Part shown: one piece after another, positions 8,345 through 17,326 of the stretch
Layout of the letters: each line of letters opens with the position of its first letter
Position numbering within the stretch: position 1 is the stretch's first letter
DNA from: UBA5859 sp041940025
GTDB lineage: Bacteria > Pseudomonadota > Gammaproteobacteria > UBA5859
Length of the DNA: 64,000 nucleotides
Direction of reading: 5' to 3'
Assembly: GCA_041940025.1 (NCBI GenBank)
Contig: JBGTSY010000010.1
Location: 1 to 64,000 of the forward strand
Made by a program: the position numbers and the translations under genes
The notes under the pieces: generated by a model
What the model saw: the letters and a program-made list of their open reading frames with translations, nothing else
The model's database searches: none
What the model was told of the DNA's origin: nothing

Positions 8345-9331
8345 TTATTGGCCTTGGGTAGCCATCGCTACCCCATGAATCATGAAAGGTTCATAGTACA
8401 AAGAGACCTGATCGGAGCTAAAACCTGCCTCGGTCATGACCTTTGACAGTTGTTCTTCCGTACGATAGATCATGGGCCACAACAGAACCCAGAATAGAAA
8501 CAACATCTCACGGTTATGGCGAATATTGCCGGTCAGGAACACCCCATTCTCCGGCAGGCAGTTGCGAATCCTAGCAACCGTACGGATCGCCTTTGTGTCG
8601 GTGAGGTAATCCATTAATCCAACCATTTCGATTATATGCGGTTGGAAGCGCTCGCACACTTCCTCAATTTTACGTGTGGTGCCCAGTACGAATTCAAAGT
8701 GATCTTCGAGTCCTGCTTCTTTGACGTTTTGTCGAGAGATCTCAATAGCGGTTTTGTCGTTATCTATGAGCACGGCTTTGATCGTTAGATCGGGATTCTT
8801 TTTGATGGCGGCAATTACTGCTTGCGCCGAGCCAGAGGCAATGGACAGAACTCTGATTTCAGGCTCTTGTTCAAATCGGCAAAAAGCATCGGAGAGTAAA
8901 TTCACCACAATCTTGAAACGATTGGTGACCGCTTGCCGATTCTCCATTTTTTCCATCCAAAAATGGGTTAAAAAGCCTTCTAGGTTTCTACGCACCGATG
9001 GTTTTACCTTGGTGTGGTAGTTGTAGAAGAGATCTAAGGAGCGCCAGTCGGCTGCGCCATATTTTGCTCGGTGGTTAATGTGGCTAAATCGGTCAAAGAA
9101 AAAATTCGATACGTGGGAGGAATCGCGCCCCATCTCCCACAAGATTTTCTGAAGATACTTATTACGATAGCGAAATAATTTGAGATAAACTAGCTGAACG
9201 CTATTGGTCAACATACTCCAACAGCTGACTAGCCATAAAGCCCATATATAGAAGATGCTTCTAGTATCGAATTCACCTTGGAACTCTTCTGCTTGTACAA
9301 CTGTGAGGTTAACCCCATTTGATAATTTCAT
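8345..9331 (-). CDS. Class I SAM-dependent methyltransferase with N-terminal hydrophobic segment
   Basis: A 328-residue protein. Residues 25-55 include a hydrophobic stretch (IFYIWALWLVSCWSM) that could anchor it to the membrane. The C-terminal half is a Rossmann methyltransferase: VLSIASGSAQAVIAAI is a motif I variant, KAVLIDNDKTAIEISRQNV carries the acidic end of beta-2, and HIIEMVGLMDYLTD is the motif IV region. No specific family was recognised. It stands 279 bases downstream of the RND exporter gene in the same direction. If it is co-expressed with that lipid-export-like operon, a lipid or membrane substrate is a reasonable but unproven guess. Confidence 0.65.
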   Translation of the reverse strand: MKLSNGVNLTVVQAEEFQGEFDTRSIFYIWALWLVSCWSMLTNSVQLVYLKLFRYRNKYLQKILWEMGRDSSHVSNFFFDRFSHINHRAKYGAADWRSLDLFYNYHTKVKPSVRRNLEGFLTHFWMEKMENRQAVTNRFKIVVNLLSDAFCRFEQEPEIRVLSIASGSAQAVIAAIKKNPDLTIKAVLIDNDKTAIEISRQNVKEAGLEDHFEFVLGTTRKIEEVCERFQPHIIEMVGLMDYLTDTKAIRTVARIRNCLPENGVFLTGNIRHNREMLFLFWVLLWPMIYRTEEQLSKVMTEAGFSSDQVSLYYEPFMIHGVAMATQGQ

Positions 9332-9501
9332 ATATGCATTGCTCCCTTACCAAAGCTAAAGCGAAAAATGACAAATTGGTTGTTATCTGCTCATCATGCC
9401 TAGGACGATGAAATCAGCACGCTCTAAAACTTGATCAGTCATATGCAAAACGATTTTTTAAGATCTATATAACAGATATATTATTTTCAAAGTTATGAAT
9501 C

Positions 9502-9534
9502 AGAGCGATTTTGTATCATCGTATTAATCGCTCT
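9502..9534. repeat. Perfect 9-base inverted repeat between exporter and methyltransferase genes
   Basis: AGAGCGATT at 9502-9510 is repeated as its reverse complement AATCGCTCT at 9526-9534, with a 15-base AT-rich spacer. It lies after the RND gene stop and before the methyltransferase start. No T tract follows on either strand, so it is not a standard terminator. It may be an operator or an RNA stem-loop protecting the exporter mRNA end. Confidence 0.45.
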
Positions 9535-9610
9535 AATAATTTATCTGCGCCAAGGTCTTTATCTTTAGTGATTGAAATAGTATTTATCTAAATTTTAATT
9601 GTCTACTCTT

Positions 9611-11941
9611 TTAATTCTTCGCGACCTCGATATTGGGTCTGGATGCTAGTTTAAATTTCCCGTAACTTGTTAATATGACGGGTATTAAAAAGAGATCGAT
9701 TGCCCAGGCCAGGATCAACGTAATACTGATGAAAATGCCGAACGCTGATGTAGGTAGAAAGGAAGAGAGGGCCATGCAAGAAAAAGCCCCCACTAGAATG
9801 AACGTGGTCATGCTAATGCTGTGCCCAATAGTGGCAATGGTCTTATCGATAGCTTGTTGCCACTCTAACCCCTCGTTAAGATAAATCCGAAATCGGGTGA
9901 GAAAATGAACGGTATCGTCGACGACAATACTGAGCGACACACCACCTATCAGTACCGTTGCGATATTGATGGTGACACCGAACCAGGACATGAGACTATA
10001 GGTGAATACAAGCGGGAATAGGTTTAAGGCTATTCCTAATAGTGCCAATGGCAGGGACCGGAAGAGCATCGGCATGACAACAATTAAACAGAAAATAACA
10101 ATCGATAATGTCTGGATCTGAGTATTGCCAATTTCAGTATTCATGTTTGATAACATCATCGCACTACCGGAGATAAACAATTCTGAGTCGTCCTTAAATA
10201 AACGTTGATGTAAATTGTTTATTTGCTCGCGTAAGGATTGTATTTGCACGGCACTCATGTAGTCTGTGAGCACCAGAAAATGCACATAGCGTTTATCTTG
10301 GCTGAGGTAGTCTGACAAGTCGGTGTTGTCGCTGAATTCCGCCAGTTGTAATAAACCGTTTAATTCCTGCGGACTGTAGTTTCTGAATTTGTCTAAATTG
10401 GAATCTTCCTGCAGGAACGCCTGATCAATTTGAAATAGAAAATCGTCTGCACTAATGACTTTATTGACGTTTTGTAATTGCGCTATCGCCTCATTTAATG
10501 TGACCAGACGATTAAAATGTTGATAGTCGTTGAAAGATGTGTGGTGGGGTAATTTCACCACTACGTTGAGTGAGCTGGTGGAATAGCCGGCGTCCTGTAT
10601 CCAATCGTGTGCCTGATTAAATCTTGTTCCTTCATCGAACCAATTCACGTAGTTGGTATCAACTCTGAGCTGGGATAAACCCAACAGAGAGAAACAACAG
10701 AGGATAAAAATACCGATGGTATGTCTCTTTTGTTTGTGAATCCATTGTGGCAAAGCGTGCCACCGTGAATGGCCCAACAAGGGGGCTTCTTTGTCCTGTG
10801 CACGACCATCAGGGTAGAGTAGTTTGAGTAAAATCGGCGCGATAATCAGACTAAAGGCCCATGCGGAGAAGATACCTATGGAACCAAAAAATCCTAAATG
10901 TCGAATGGGCGGTACTGCGCTAATCATATAAGAAGAGAAACCCACAATAGTGGTGAGAGATGCCCACAGTCCTGGTCGCCACAGTAGAGTCAAGGCGCGC
11001 GTGACCGCAGCATCTGCCCCCAGTTGGTGGCGCGCCTCATGAAATTCTTTAATAAAATGGACTACATTGGCTATGGCGATGCCGGCGAGCAGAGTCGGCA
11101 TAATCTGCGTCACCATGTTATAGGGTATCTTGAGTAGCGCTAACAGTCCCATGGTGGGCACGAGGGTGCTTAATACCACTGCATAAAGCACGATTAGATC
11201 ACGAATACTACGGAAAGTGAGCAGACCGAAAACGGTCACCAGTATATAGATAGCGATGTAGAATATGATGACATCCCGTACTGCGGCACGGTTCATCTCT
11301 ACGATCAAAGGCATCATGCCGACGATTGCCCACTGTTCGATAGACTCCATGCTATCCACAATGGATTCGATGCCCTGGATCATCTCTCGCCGGTAGCCGC
11401 TTGCATCTAACAGTCTATCTTTGGTCTGAATCATTATGGCAGTGTGCGCACTATCATTGGTATTGATTAAACCCTGATGAAAGATTGGATTGTGAGCTAA
11501 GGCTTTTTTGAAGTTCTCTTCGGCGCTGGATTGTTGCCACGAATGAGTAGAGTCAGGTGTGTAGAGCCTTGAATAGAGTAGTGAGCCGTCCGCAGTTAAC
11601 AGGTTATCTTTGGTATTTGCGATGGAGATAACTTTGACAATGTTGTCCAGTTGTTCAATTTTGTAGGAGACATCTGATAGTTCATTGAGAAACTTTTTAT
11701 CATAAATATTTTCAGTTTCCAGGAGCAATATTGTCCACTCTTTTTCGTCAAAAGCGTGCAGAAATTCTTCATATTGTTGAATGTCGGGATCGTCCTCAAG
11801 AAACCACACCCCCATAGAATTGTCTGCGATGTTGTCCGCATAGAGAAGACGGTGTCCGACCACGCCCAGAAATCCTATTAAAATAGATAGCCACAGCGCC
11901 AGGATCGGAAATTGAAGTTTAAAGAGTAATTTTGTATACAT
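9611..11941 (-). CDS. RND/MMPL-family exporter (HAE3-like)
   Basis: A 776-residue inner-membrane transporter of the COG1033 'predicted exporter of the RND superfamily' type. It has two repeats of one helix, a large periplasmic loop and five helices. The two half-site helices read TLLAGIAIANVVHFIKEF and GGVSLSIVVDDTVHFLTRF; the acidic proton-relay residue is kept only in the second copy, and the first has Asn. About 780 residues is usual for HAE3 proteins, which are linked to hydrophobic cargo such as hopanoids or other lipids. It is the last gene of a three-gene operon with a DUF1302-like and a LolA-like protein, an arrangement that recurs in proteobacteria and suggests lipid movement from inner to outer membrane. 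Confidence 0.88.
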   Translation of the reverse strand: MYTKLLFKLQFPILALWLSILIGFLGVVGHRLLYADNIADNSMGVWFLEDDPDIQQYEEFLHAFDEKEWTILLLETENIYDKKFLNELSDVSYKIEQLDNIVKVISIANTKDNLLTADGSLLYSRLYTPDSTHSWQQSSAEENFKKALAHNPIFHQGLINTNDSAHTAIMIQTKDRLLDASGYRREMIQGIESIVDSMESIEQWAIVGMMPLIVEMNRAAVRDVIIFYIAIYILVTVFGLLTFRSIRDLIVLYAVVLSTLVPTMGLLALLKIPYNMVTQIMPTLLAGIAIANVVHFIKEFHEARHQLGADAAVTRALTLLWRPGLWASLTTIVGFSSYMISAVPPIRHLGFFGSIGIFSAWAFSLIIAPILLKLLYPDGRAQDKEAPLLGHSRWHALPQWIHKQKRHTIGIFILCCFSLLGLSQLRVDTNYVNWFDEGTRFNQAHDWIQDAGYSTSSLNVVVKLPHHTSFNDYQHFNRLVTLNEAIAQLQNVNKVISADDFLFQIDQAFLQEDSNLDKFRNYSPQELNGLLQLAEFSDNTDLSDYLSQDKRYVHFLVLTDYMSAVQIQSLREQINNLHQRLFKDDSELFISGSAMMLSNMNTEIGNTQIQTLSIVIFCLIVVMPMLFRSLPLALLGIALNLFPLVFTYSLMSWFGVTINIATVLIGGVSLSIVVDDTVHFLTRFRIYLNEGLEWQQAIDKTIATIGHSISMTTFILVGAFSCMALSSFLPTSAFGIFISITLILAWAIDLFLIPVILTSYGKFKLASRPNIEVAKN

Positions 11942-11993
11942 AATTGATGAAACCTATCTTTTTTCTAGTTAGCATAGCCAGCCGCCGAGGGTG

Positions 11994-13358
11994 TTAGTTA
12001 ATTCCAATTTCTATTCCCGAAACGATTCTATCTTGCTGATCAAATTGGCCGAAAATGCCCAATTCGTCCCCAAAGAACAGATCTAAACCGATCCATATAA
12101 ATAGGTTATCGAGTACCTCCAGCCGACCTTGAGATTGAAATAACCCGTCTTTTCGATTGAGGTTGTAGATAAGACGACCGTCGAGTGTGACTCGATCGTG
12201 CCAAAAACGTTGTTGCATATTGAAGGTAAGATGAGTTTCAGTGTTGTCCCGCACCCATTCGGGACTGGTTTCCGTCAAGATACTCTGATGGAGTTGGATC
12301 CCCAGCAACTGGGAGGCCCGACTGGAATAATCCAATCCGAGCACATAAGCCCATTCATCTGTGCTCTCAACACCATCTGAATCGGTGGGATCGTCCACAA
12401 TAAAAAACTTATCAATTTGTAGCGCTGTTTCTAGTCTTAATGAAAAAGTCCCAAAGGCATTGGAAACACTACTACCTATGAGTTGTGTTCGAGCATATTC
12501 GGGTACCACTGTGACAACAGGTGTCACACCGTCCAGATCAATGAAACGGCGTATGACTGGCGTATCGTCGTAATGAGACAGGTAGTTGACGGTGAGATCC
12601 CAACCAAAAACAAAGGTGGAGACTCGCCAACCTAAATCGAGACCATTGGGTCGCTTGCCGTTTTCCACAATCACGGAAGCACCGGTTGGGGCGCTGGGAA
12701 TCAATAGGGGGGAGCTGTATGCGAAAGGCAGGCCTTGCTCAGGAAAATCATGATAACTATTGTCTGGGATGAACAACATCTGGAACCCCCATTGTTCGAA
12801 TAACAACTCGGTGTTCAGCATCCACAGGGGAATACGACTTTGATTCGGATCTTCGAGGATAAAGGTTTTATAGGACTGTGGATTGACCACATCCAACACC
12901 TTAATGCCGTCGGCGACCCCCCAGACTATCTCTTGTTTGCCGACTGTAGAATAACCATTGCGATGTCGTATACGATAGTGGAGCTCCCGTAGTTCCAACT
13001 CGCCGCCACTACCTAAATCCCAAAATCGACTCTTTCCGGCCACTTCCGCTTGATCTGGTGCTTCGTTTCTGAAGTCATCAATGGCGGTTATTTTTCCCCG
13101 TAGTAGTGCTGTGAAATCGGTTCGTTGAGTAACGGGAATTTCTATGTAGGGATGTAACGAGAGTTGCCACAAATTGAGTTTGTCCTGTTCTAGATCATAA
13201 GACCACTCTCTGATTAAAGTCGTGGAGAACTGTGCATTTCCCCAACTGCTGGACGTTTGTGAAAAAGCGAGGGAGCTAAAAGCAATCAGGAAAAATTGTA
13301 CTAAAAAATATAGGTTAAATTGCCGGTCTATGTTTTTATTGTCGCCCATCCTGAGCAT
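11994..13358 (-). CDS. DUF1302-like outer-membrane protein
   Basis: A 454-residue protein with a signal sequence (YFLVQFFLIAFSSLAFS) and a beta-rich mature chain. The block RHRNGYSTVGKQEIVWGVAD followed by VLDVVNPQS and IPLWMLNTELLFEQWG is characteristic of the DUF1302-type beta-barrel proteins that accompany RND exporters and LolA-like carriers. It is probably an outer-membrane barrel receiving or passing cargo from the exporter system. It sits 52 bases before the exporter gene and 26 bases after the LolA-like gene. The usual terminal aromatic residue is replaced by ...GIEIGIN. Confidence 0.7.
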   Translation of the reverse strand: MLRMGDNKNIDRQFNLYFLVQFFLIAFSSLAFSQTSSSWGNAQFSTTLIREWSYDLEQDKLNLWQLSLHPYIEIPVTQRTDFTALLRGKITAIDDFRNEAPDQAEVAGKSRFWDLGSGGELELRELHYRIRHRNGYSTVGKQEIVWGVADGIKVLDVVNPQSYKTFILEDPNQSRIPLWMLNTELLFEQWGFQMLFIPDNSYHDFPEQGLPFAYSSPLLIPSAPTGASVIVENGKRPNGLDLGWRVSTFVFGWDLTVNYLSHYDDTPVIRRFIDLDGVTPVVTVVPEYARTQLIGSSVSNAFGTFSLRLETALQIDKFFIVDDPTDSDGVESTDEWAYVLGLDYSSRASQLLGIQLHQSILTETSPEWVRDNTETHLTFNMQQRFWHDRVTLDGRLIYNLNRKDGLFQSQGRLEVLDNLFIWIGLDLFFGDELGIFGQFDQQDRIVSGIEIGIN

Positions 13359-13384
13359 AGTTTTTCCTGCAGCCGGAAAGCGGG

Positions 13385-14197
13385 CTATAGTCCACGTCTT
13401 AAAGTATTTTGGGTGAAAATCTGATCATCTATCTGTTTCTGATAATCGATGTCTGTAAAATTAAATAGAGTGTGGTGTTGAGTGAGATGGTTTTTGCTTT
13501 CAATGCTAAGTGCTGTCCAAATCCCCTGAATGGATTGCACGTCCCGAATTTTGATAGTCTTGTAGTGACGACCGTGCAAATCCCATTGATCCACACTCAG
13601 AGGCATCCATATTTGTGCGTCTATCCAACTACGAATTCGACTGATGCCTAACTCATTGGCAACGGTTTCGTTCACCGGAATCGCCTCCAATAAATACAGA
13701 TCGCCACCAGACTGTTGCCGGTGTTCTAGAATGGAAAATTGATAATCACTTAGACTAAATTTGGTTTCTTTTTTAATATCTTCATAACTGAAATCTGTGC
13801 CTAAGAAGGCATCTCCGCGGTTAGCGGATGAGATGCGACGAATTTTTCCAAATGCCGGTAAATAGAGCCATTGATCATCGTCTGCTGCGACATCACCATA
13901 ATCAAATGTGAGAAAAGCAGTGTCGCGAAAATTTGCGGGCTTTTCATAGTAAATCAATGTTTTTTTATCTGATCCGTAGTATTTTCTAAAAGAGATGGTT
14001 TCACGTTCGCGCACATTGTTTTGATTGTCGGTCATAAACATATGGATACGTCTGAACTGGGTGACACCTTCGTCACGCGCGGCGACTCGTTGGGCTACAT
14101 CATAGCCAGAGAGCGGATTGGCGGAGACGACACAACTGATACAGAACAACCAAATGCAATGTCGAAATAAAGGATACCTTCGGACTCTAGTGTTCAT
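13385..14197 (-). CDS. LolA-like outer-membrane lipoprotein-sorting protein
   Basis: A 270-residue exported protein of the 'outer membrane lipoprotein-sorting protein' family (PF17131, LolA-like). A short signal peptide (CIWLFCISCVVSA) precedes the domain. Family phrases are TISFRKYYGSDKKTLIYYEKP, DDDQWLYLPAFGKIRRIS and FLGTDFSYEDI, then a C-terminal half of beta strands ending LFNFTDIDY. It is expected to be a periplasmic half-barrel that binds a hydrophobic ligand. It is first in the operon before the DUF1302-like and RND genes, so the three probably act as one envelope export route. Confidence 0.82.
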   Translation of the reverse strand: MNTRVRRYPLFRHCIWLFCISCVVSANPLSGYDVAQRVAARDEGVTQFRRIHMFMTDNQNNVRERETISFRKYYGSDKKTLIYYEKPANFRDTAFLTFDYGDVAADDDQWLYLPAFGKIRRISSANRGDAFLGTDFSYEDIKKETKFSLSDYQFSILEHRQQSGGDLYLLEAIPVNETVANELGISRIRSWIDAQIWMPLSVDQWDLHGRHYKTIKIRDVQSIQGIWTALSIESKNHLTQHHTLFNFTDIDYQKQIDDQIFTQNTLRRGL

Positions 14198-14268
14198 TGA
14201 TGCTTACCTAACTGTCTTCCACATATAGCTAATATCGTGTCACTTGCTATCATCGTGAATATAAGGAG

Positions 14269-15630
14269 TTACATTCGTTCCACTTCAACACGACGGTTTT
14301 TTGCGCGACCACTGGCAAAATTATTGTTGGCAATGGGATTGGCAGGGCCCTTACCTTCTACGGCCACTATCCTATGTGTCGGCACACCTTTATAGATTAA
14401 ATAGTCTCGAGCAGATTGGGCTCTTTTTTCTGAAATTTTCAGGTTGTACAGGAGATCACCTCGATTGTCTGTATAGCCTATCAGTTTAATTTTTAACTCA
14501 GGATTTTCAGTGAGCAACACAATGATCTGTTCCAATGCGGCTATGGAATCTTCTGTTAAATCAGACGTTCGGTATTTAAATGTTAATCTCGCGAGTAGAT
14601 TCGGATTATTGGGATCTAACTCGAAATAGGTTGCATCTTTGTTCTCAGAGTTTTCGGTAATCCTTTTCTTCCGTATCGGTTGAGGCGCGGCTGTTTTTGG
14701 TGGGGAGTAGGTCAACTCTTCTGTCGGTGTGGCACCATTCGTCACTGGTGGTGGCGTGTATGTAGGTTTTGATGTGCGATTGGGTTGCACTGCCTGGGGT
14801 ACCGGCGGGGTATAGGTTGGGGCTTTAGGATTTCGCGTGATCGCTTCGTGAGCAGGTGGAATATAGTTCGATTGCGCGTCTTTGTGACTGGTTTGTCCAG
14901 GCTCATTCTGCTCAACCTTGGGCGGACTATCTCTTCTAGATGGTTGGGACTGAGTTGGGCTATGTGACGTTGCTACCTGGTTCGCAGTATTGTTTGATCG
15001 TCCTTCTTCTGGATCATAGCTGGTCACATTGAGGCGATAGATCTTACCAAATGGCAATACCCAGCTGACATTGATGAGTTGGTCGTTAAACTCATTGGTG
15101 TCGGTATCTTCTTGGCGAAGGATGAATTCGCCCCTAAGATACCAAATCTTATTTTTTGGCAGAATATCTAAGCCGAGGCTGGCTTCGGTGATGTTGTTTG
15201 TTTCTTTATCAACTAATGTATCTGTTTTAATTTGCCCGGCGGCCAATCTTACGAACGGTTTGCCTAAGTTTGCTAGAAAGGGGGGTAAGACATAGGAGAA
15301 ACTTTTGCCCCATTGTCGATTTCGAAATGGCATATAGGTTAGACCGACAGTCGCGCCCAGATAGTCAAAGTTCGCCTCATCTACGTCGTAACTGCCCCCA
15401 AATGCCCGCATCTCCATGGCCCAGCGTTCGGCGAGATAGTAGCCTAAGGCGAAGTTATATTCTAAATCTCCTTCGGCAATCCTTTCATCGTCCGAGGAAT
15501 TGATATTTGCTCCAGGCGCAACAAATAGTCGACCAGCTAGGTTCTCTTCAGCTGAGAGATTGTCCACAAAGAATAAACAGGCTAAAGTTATTGCAACTGC
15601 GATACAATTTAGCCGTAAAATAGAAATCAT
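14269..15630 (-). CDS. OmpA-family protein: N-terminal barrel, Pro/Thr linker, peptidoglycan-binding domain
   Basis: A 453-residue protein. After a signal peptide (IAVAITLACLFFVDNLSA) comes a barrel of about 180 residues resembling OmpA-like porins. Then follows a low-complexity linker (about 215-320) with repeated TYTPP or TYSPP units, and a C-terminal OmpA domain (about 345-453) with TDNRGDLLYNLKISEKRAQS, the segment that holds the conserved Asp and Arg gripping diaminopimelate. It likely tethers the outer membrane to the wall. It lies upstream of the LolA-like operon but 71 bases away, so it may or may not be co-transcribed with it. Confidence 0.85.
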   Translation of the reverse strand: MISILRLNCIAVAITLACLFFVDNLSAEENLAGRLFVAPGANINSSDDERIAEGDLEYNFALGYYLAERWAMEMRAFGGSYDVDEANFDYLGATVGLTYMPFRNRQWGKSFSYVLPPFLANLGKPFVRLAAGQIKTDTLVDKETNNITEASLGLDILPKNKIWYLRGEFILRQEDTDTNEFNDQLINVSWVLPFGKIYRLNVTSYDPEEGRSNNTANQVATSHSPTQSQPSRRDSPPKVEQNEPGQTSHKDAQSNYIPPAHEAITRNPKAPTYTPPVPQAVQPNRTSKPTYTPPPVTNGATPTEELTYSPPKTAAPQPIRKKRITENSENKDATYFELDPNNPNLLARLTFKYRTSDLTEDSIAALEQIIVLLTENPELKIKLIGYTDNRGDLLYNLKISEKRAQSARDYLIYKGVPTHRIVAVEGKGPANPIANNNFASGRAKNRRVEVERM

Positions 15631-15865
15631 TTAACTCCCTTTATACTTCCTTGTCCCCAGTGCGCTGCATCGCTGCTGGCAAATCCACAGATCTTCGTAC
15701 TAAATGACGGCAGCTAAACTAAATTCTGCAGTGGAGACCCGCATTAGGGGATGATTTGCAGCGTAGGATTGGATCGGCTATTTTGATGGCTATCTTTTGT
15801 AATTCTGACGACGCCGAGGTCTGATATGATGGGCGATATTCGACGATGAGTGAACTGAGTAGTGA

Positions 15866-16729
15866 ATGCGTGTGAATGATAAAAGCTATTATAAAACAAT
15901 AGCTAATAATATTATCTTTGTTTCTTGTTTGATTTTCATCTGCCTTGGAGTGGCGGCGTGTTTGCATTCTGAGGACGGCTCAGATGTGGCGACGGTACAA
16001 TTTTTTCCACGTATGTTGGCGGTGGTGACTGCCGACAGAGTTGAATTTGAGGTGGTGTACTACGATGGGGATGATATCACTGATCCCAGGTTGATTTTGG
16101 ACCCGGAGGATAAGGTGATTGTGAGCACCAATGGAAGTATGAGTTTAGATCCCATAGATTCCGATCTGTTTTCTAAATTGGATTCGGCTATCCAGGAAGG
16201 ACTACCGCCCACACGTATTCAGCTTCAGACCAGCCCCTCGGAATATTTTCTCGATGAGGTCGAGTCGGTCTATCGGGGTGCAATTACGGGTGAGGTGTCG
16301 GGAGTCAGGTTTAACATCTCCCTAGACAGAGCAACCCTGCAAGACGCACCAAACTCCGCGGTGACATTGCCGCCTTTAGTGGAAGTATTGGCGCCACAGC
16401 CAAATGATACTTTTTCCTGGGCCGCGGATGACATTGTGTTGGAGTGGATCCCCTCGGGAATCGTTGGCGACAGGATGGAAATCGAAATGGATTGTGAATG
16501 CCCCAATCAGGATCCGGAATTATTAACACATACTCTGGATGATGCGGCAGGCAGCTACGCCATCCAGTTGCAACCGATTTTTGCTGATCTCAATCTGACC
16601 ACTGAAAATTGTGCATGCACGTTAGAATTATGCCGCACTCGGCAGGGCACTCTTTCCAGTGTGTTTGTCTTGGGCGGTATATTGACAGCAAAAACTGAAA
16701 GTACTTTTTCGGTGGTGGCAACGCCCTAA
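15866..16729 (+). CDS. Putative lipoprotein of unknown function
   Basis: A 287-residue protein with a hydrophobic segment ending in a lipobox (VAAC, lipidated Cys at residue 32), so probably a lipoprotein. The body is acidic and beta-rich, with a CDCECPNQDPE segment and a later NCACTLELCR segment giving a cysteine cluster in the last third. No known family was recognised. The n-region before the lipobox is long; no better start with a ribosome-binding site was found. It is followed 33 bases later by a small exported barrel-like protein in the same direction and may form an envelope pair with it. Confidence 0.55.
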   Translation: MRVNDKSYYKTIANNIIFVSCLIFICLGVAACLHSEDGSDVATVQFFPRMLAVVTADRVEFEVVYYDGDDITDPRLILDPEDKVIVSTNGSMSLDPIDSDLFSKLDSAIQEGLPPTRIQLQTSPSEYFLDEVESVYRGAITGEVSGVRFNISLDRATLQDAPNSAVTLPPLVEVLAPQPNDTFSWAADDIVLEWIPSGIVGDRMEIEMDCECPNQDPELLTHTLDDAAGSYAIQLQPIFADLNLTTENCACTLELCRTRQGTLSSVFVLGGILTAKTESTFSVVATP

Positions 16730-16762
16730 CCCTAACTTAGCAAATTATTGGTGAATGAATTG

Positions 16763-17284
16763 ATGATGCGAATCTGGTGTTTTGTTTTCCTCATTTTGAT
16801 GTCGTTACACAGCGAATTTACTCACGCTCGTCCTGAATTTATTGTGGGCACACACTTTGGTATCGCAGATGTGGATTATTCCGGATATGACACGTCCTAT
16901 TCAAAAGGGTTTCAATTGGGTATTGCTCCTCATGCGAATTTTGAAGTACAGCTCAGCACACTGGAATTTGACAAGTTTGAATTGAGTAATTCGTTATCGG
17001 CGTATATAGAAGCTCAAATGCGAGGGATTAGCTTAAGTGCTCATACGCCGTCCTATGAATGGTTCTCTGCTGCATTCGATGTGGCATATTATCGTTGGAA
17101 AGGGGAGGCGTTTGCGTTAGATCAAAAGATTGGCAAAGAGAGTGACAATAGTTATTCCTTCGGATTCAGTTTCTATCTACAACCTTTGGATTTTCTTAGA
17201 TTTGGGTTGAACCTAAAGCAAGTTCAAGATTTTTTCGGCGAATCTGTTCGTCTTAGCCACGTATTGATAGAGTTTATATACTAA
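16763..17284 (+). CDS. Small outer-membrane beta-barrel-like protein
   Basis: About 173 residues with a signal peptide (CFVFLILMSLHSEFTHA) and a mature region of eight or so alternating strands (FIVGTHFGIADVDY, QLGIAPHANFEVQLS, SYSFGFSFYLQPLDFLRFGL) ending in ...LIEFIY, a C-terminal aromatic. This is the pattern of small OmpA/OmpW-type barrels. The reading frame also opens at a TTG at 16748, but the ATG at 16763 (or 16766) starts directly before the signal peptide. No Shine-Dalgarno is obvious. It is convergent with the pilus secretin gene, 42 bases away. Confidence 0.55.
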   Translation: MMRIWCFVFLILMSLHSEFTHARPEFIVGTHFGIADVDYSGYDTSYSKGFQLGIAPHANFEVQLSTLEFDKFELSNSLSAYIEAQMRGISLSAHTPSYEWFSAAFDVAYYRWKGEAFALDQKIGKESDNSYSFGFSFYLQPLDFLRFGLNLKQVQDFFGESVRLSHVLIEFIY

Positions 17285-17326
17285 ATGGTAGAGTCGCAAC
17301 AGGTGGATTCTTAACGGTTTGATTCC

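Noticed and set aside
15719..15967. Open frame of 82 codons on the minus strand between the OmpA and lipoprotein genes
   Set aside because: It overlaps the start of the lipoprotein gene, has no family match, and its composition is unlike coding sequence; most likely chance.
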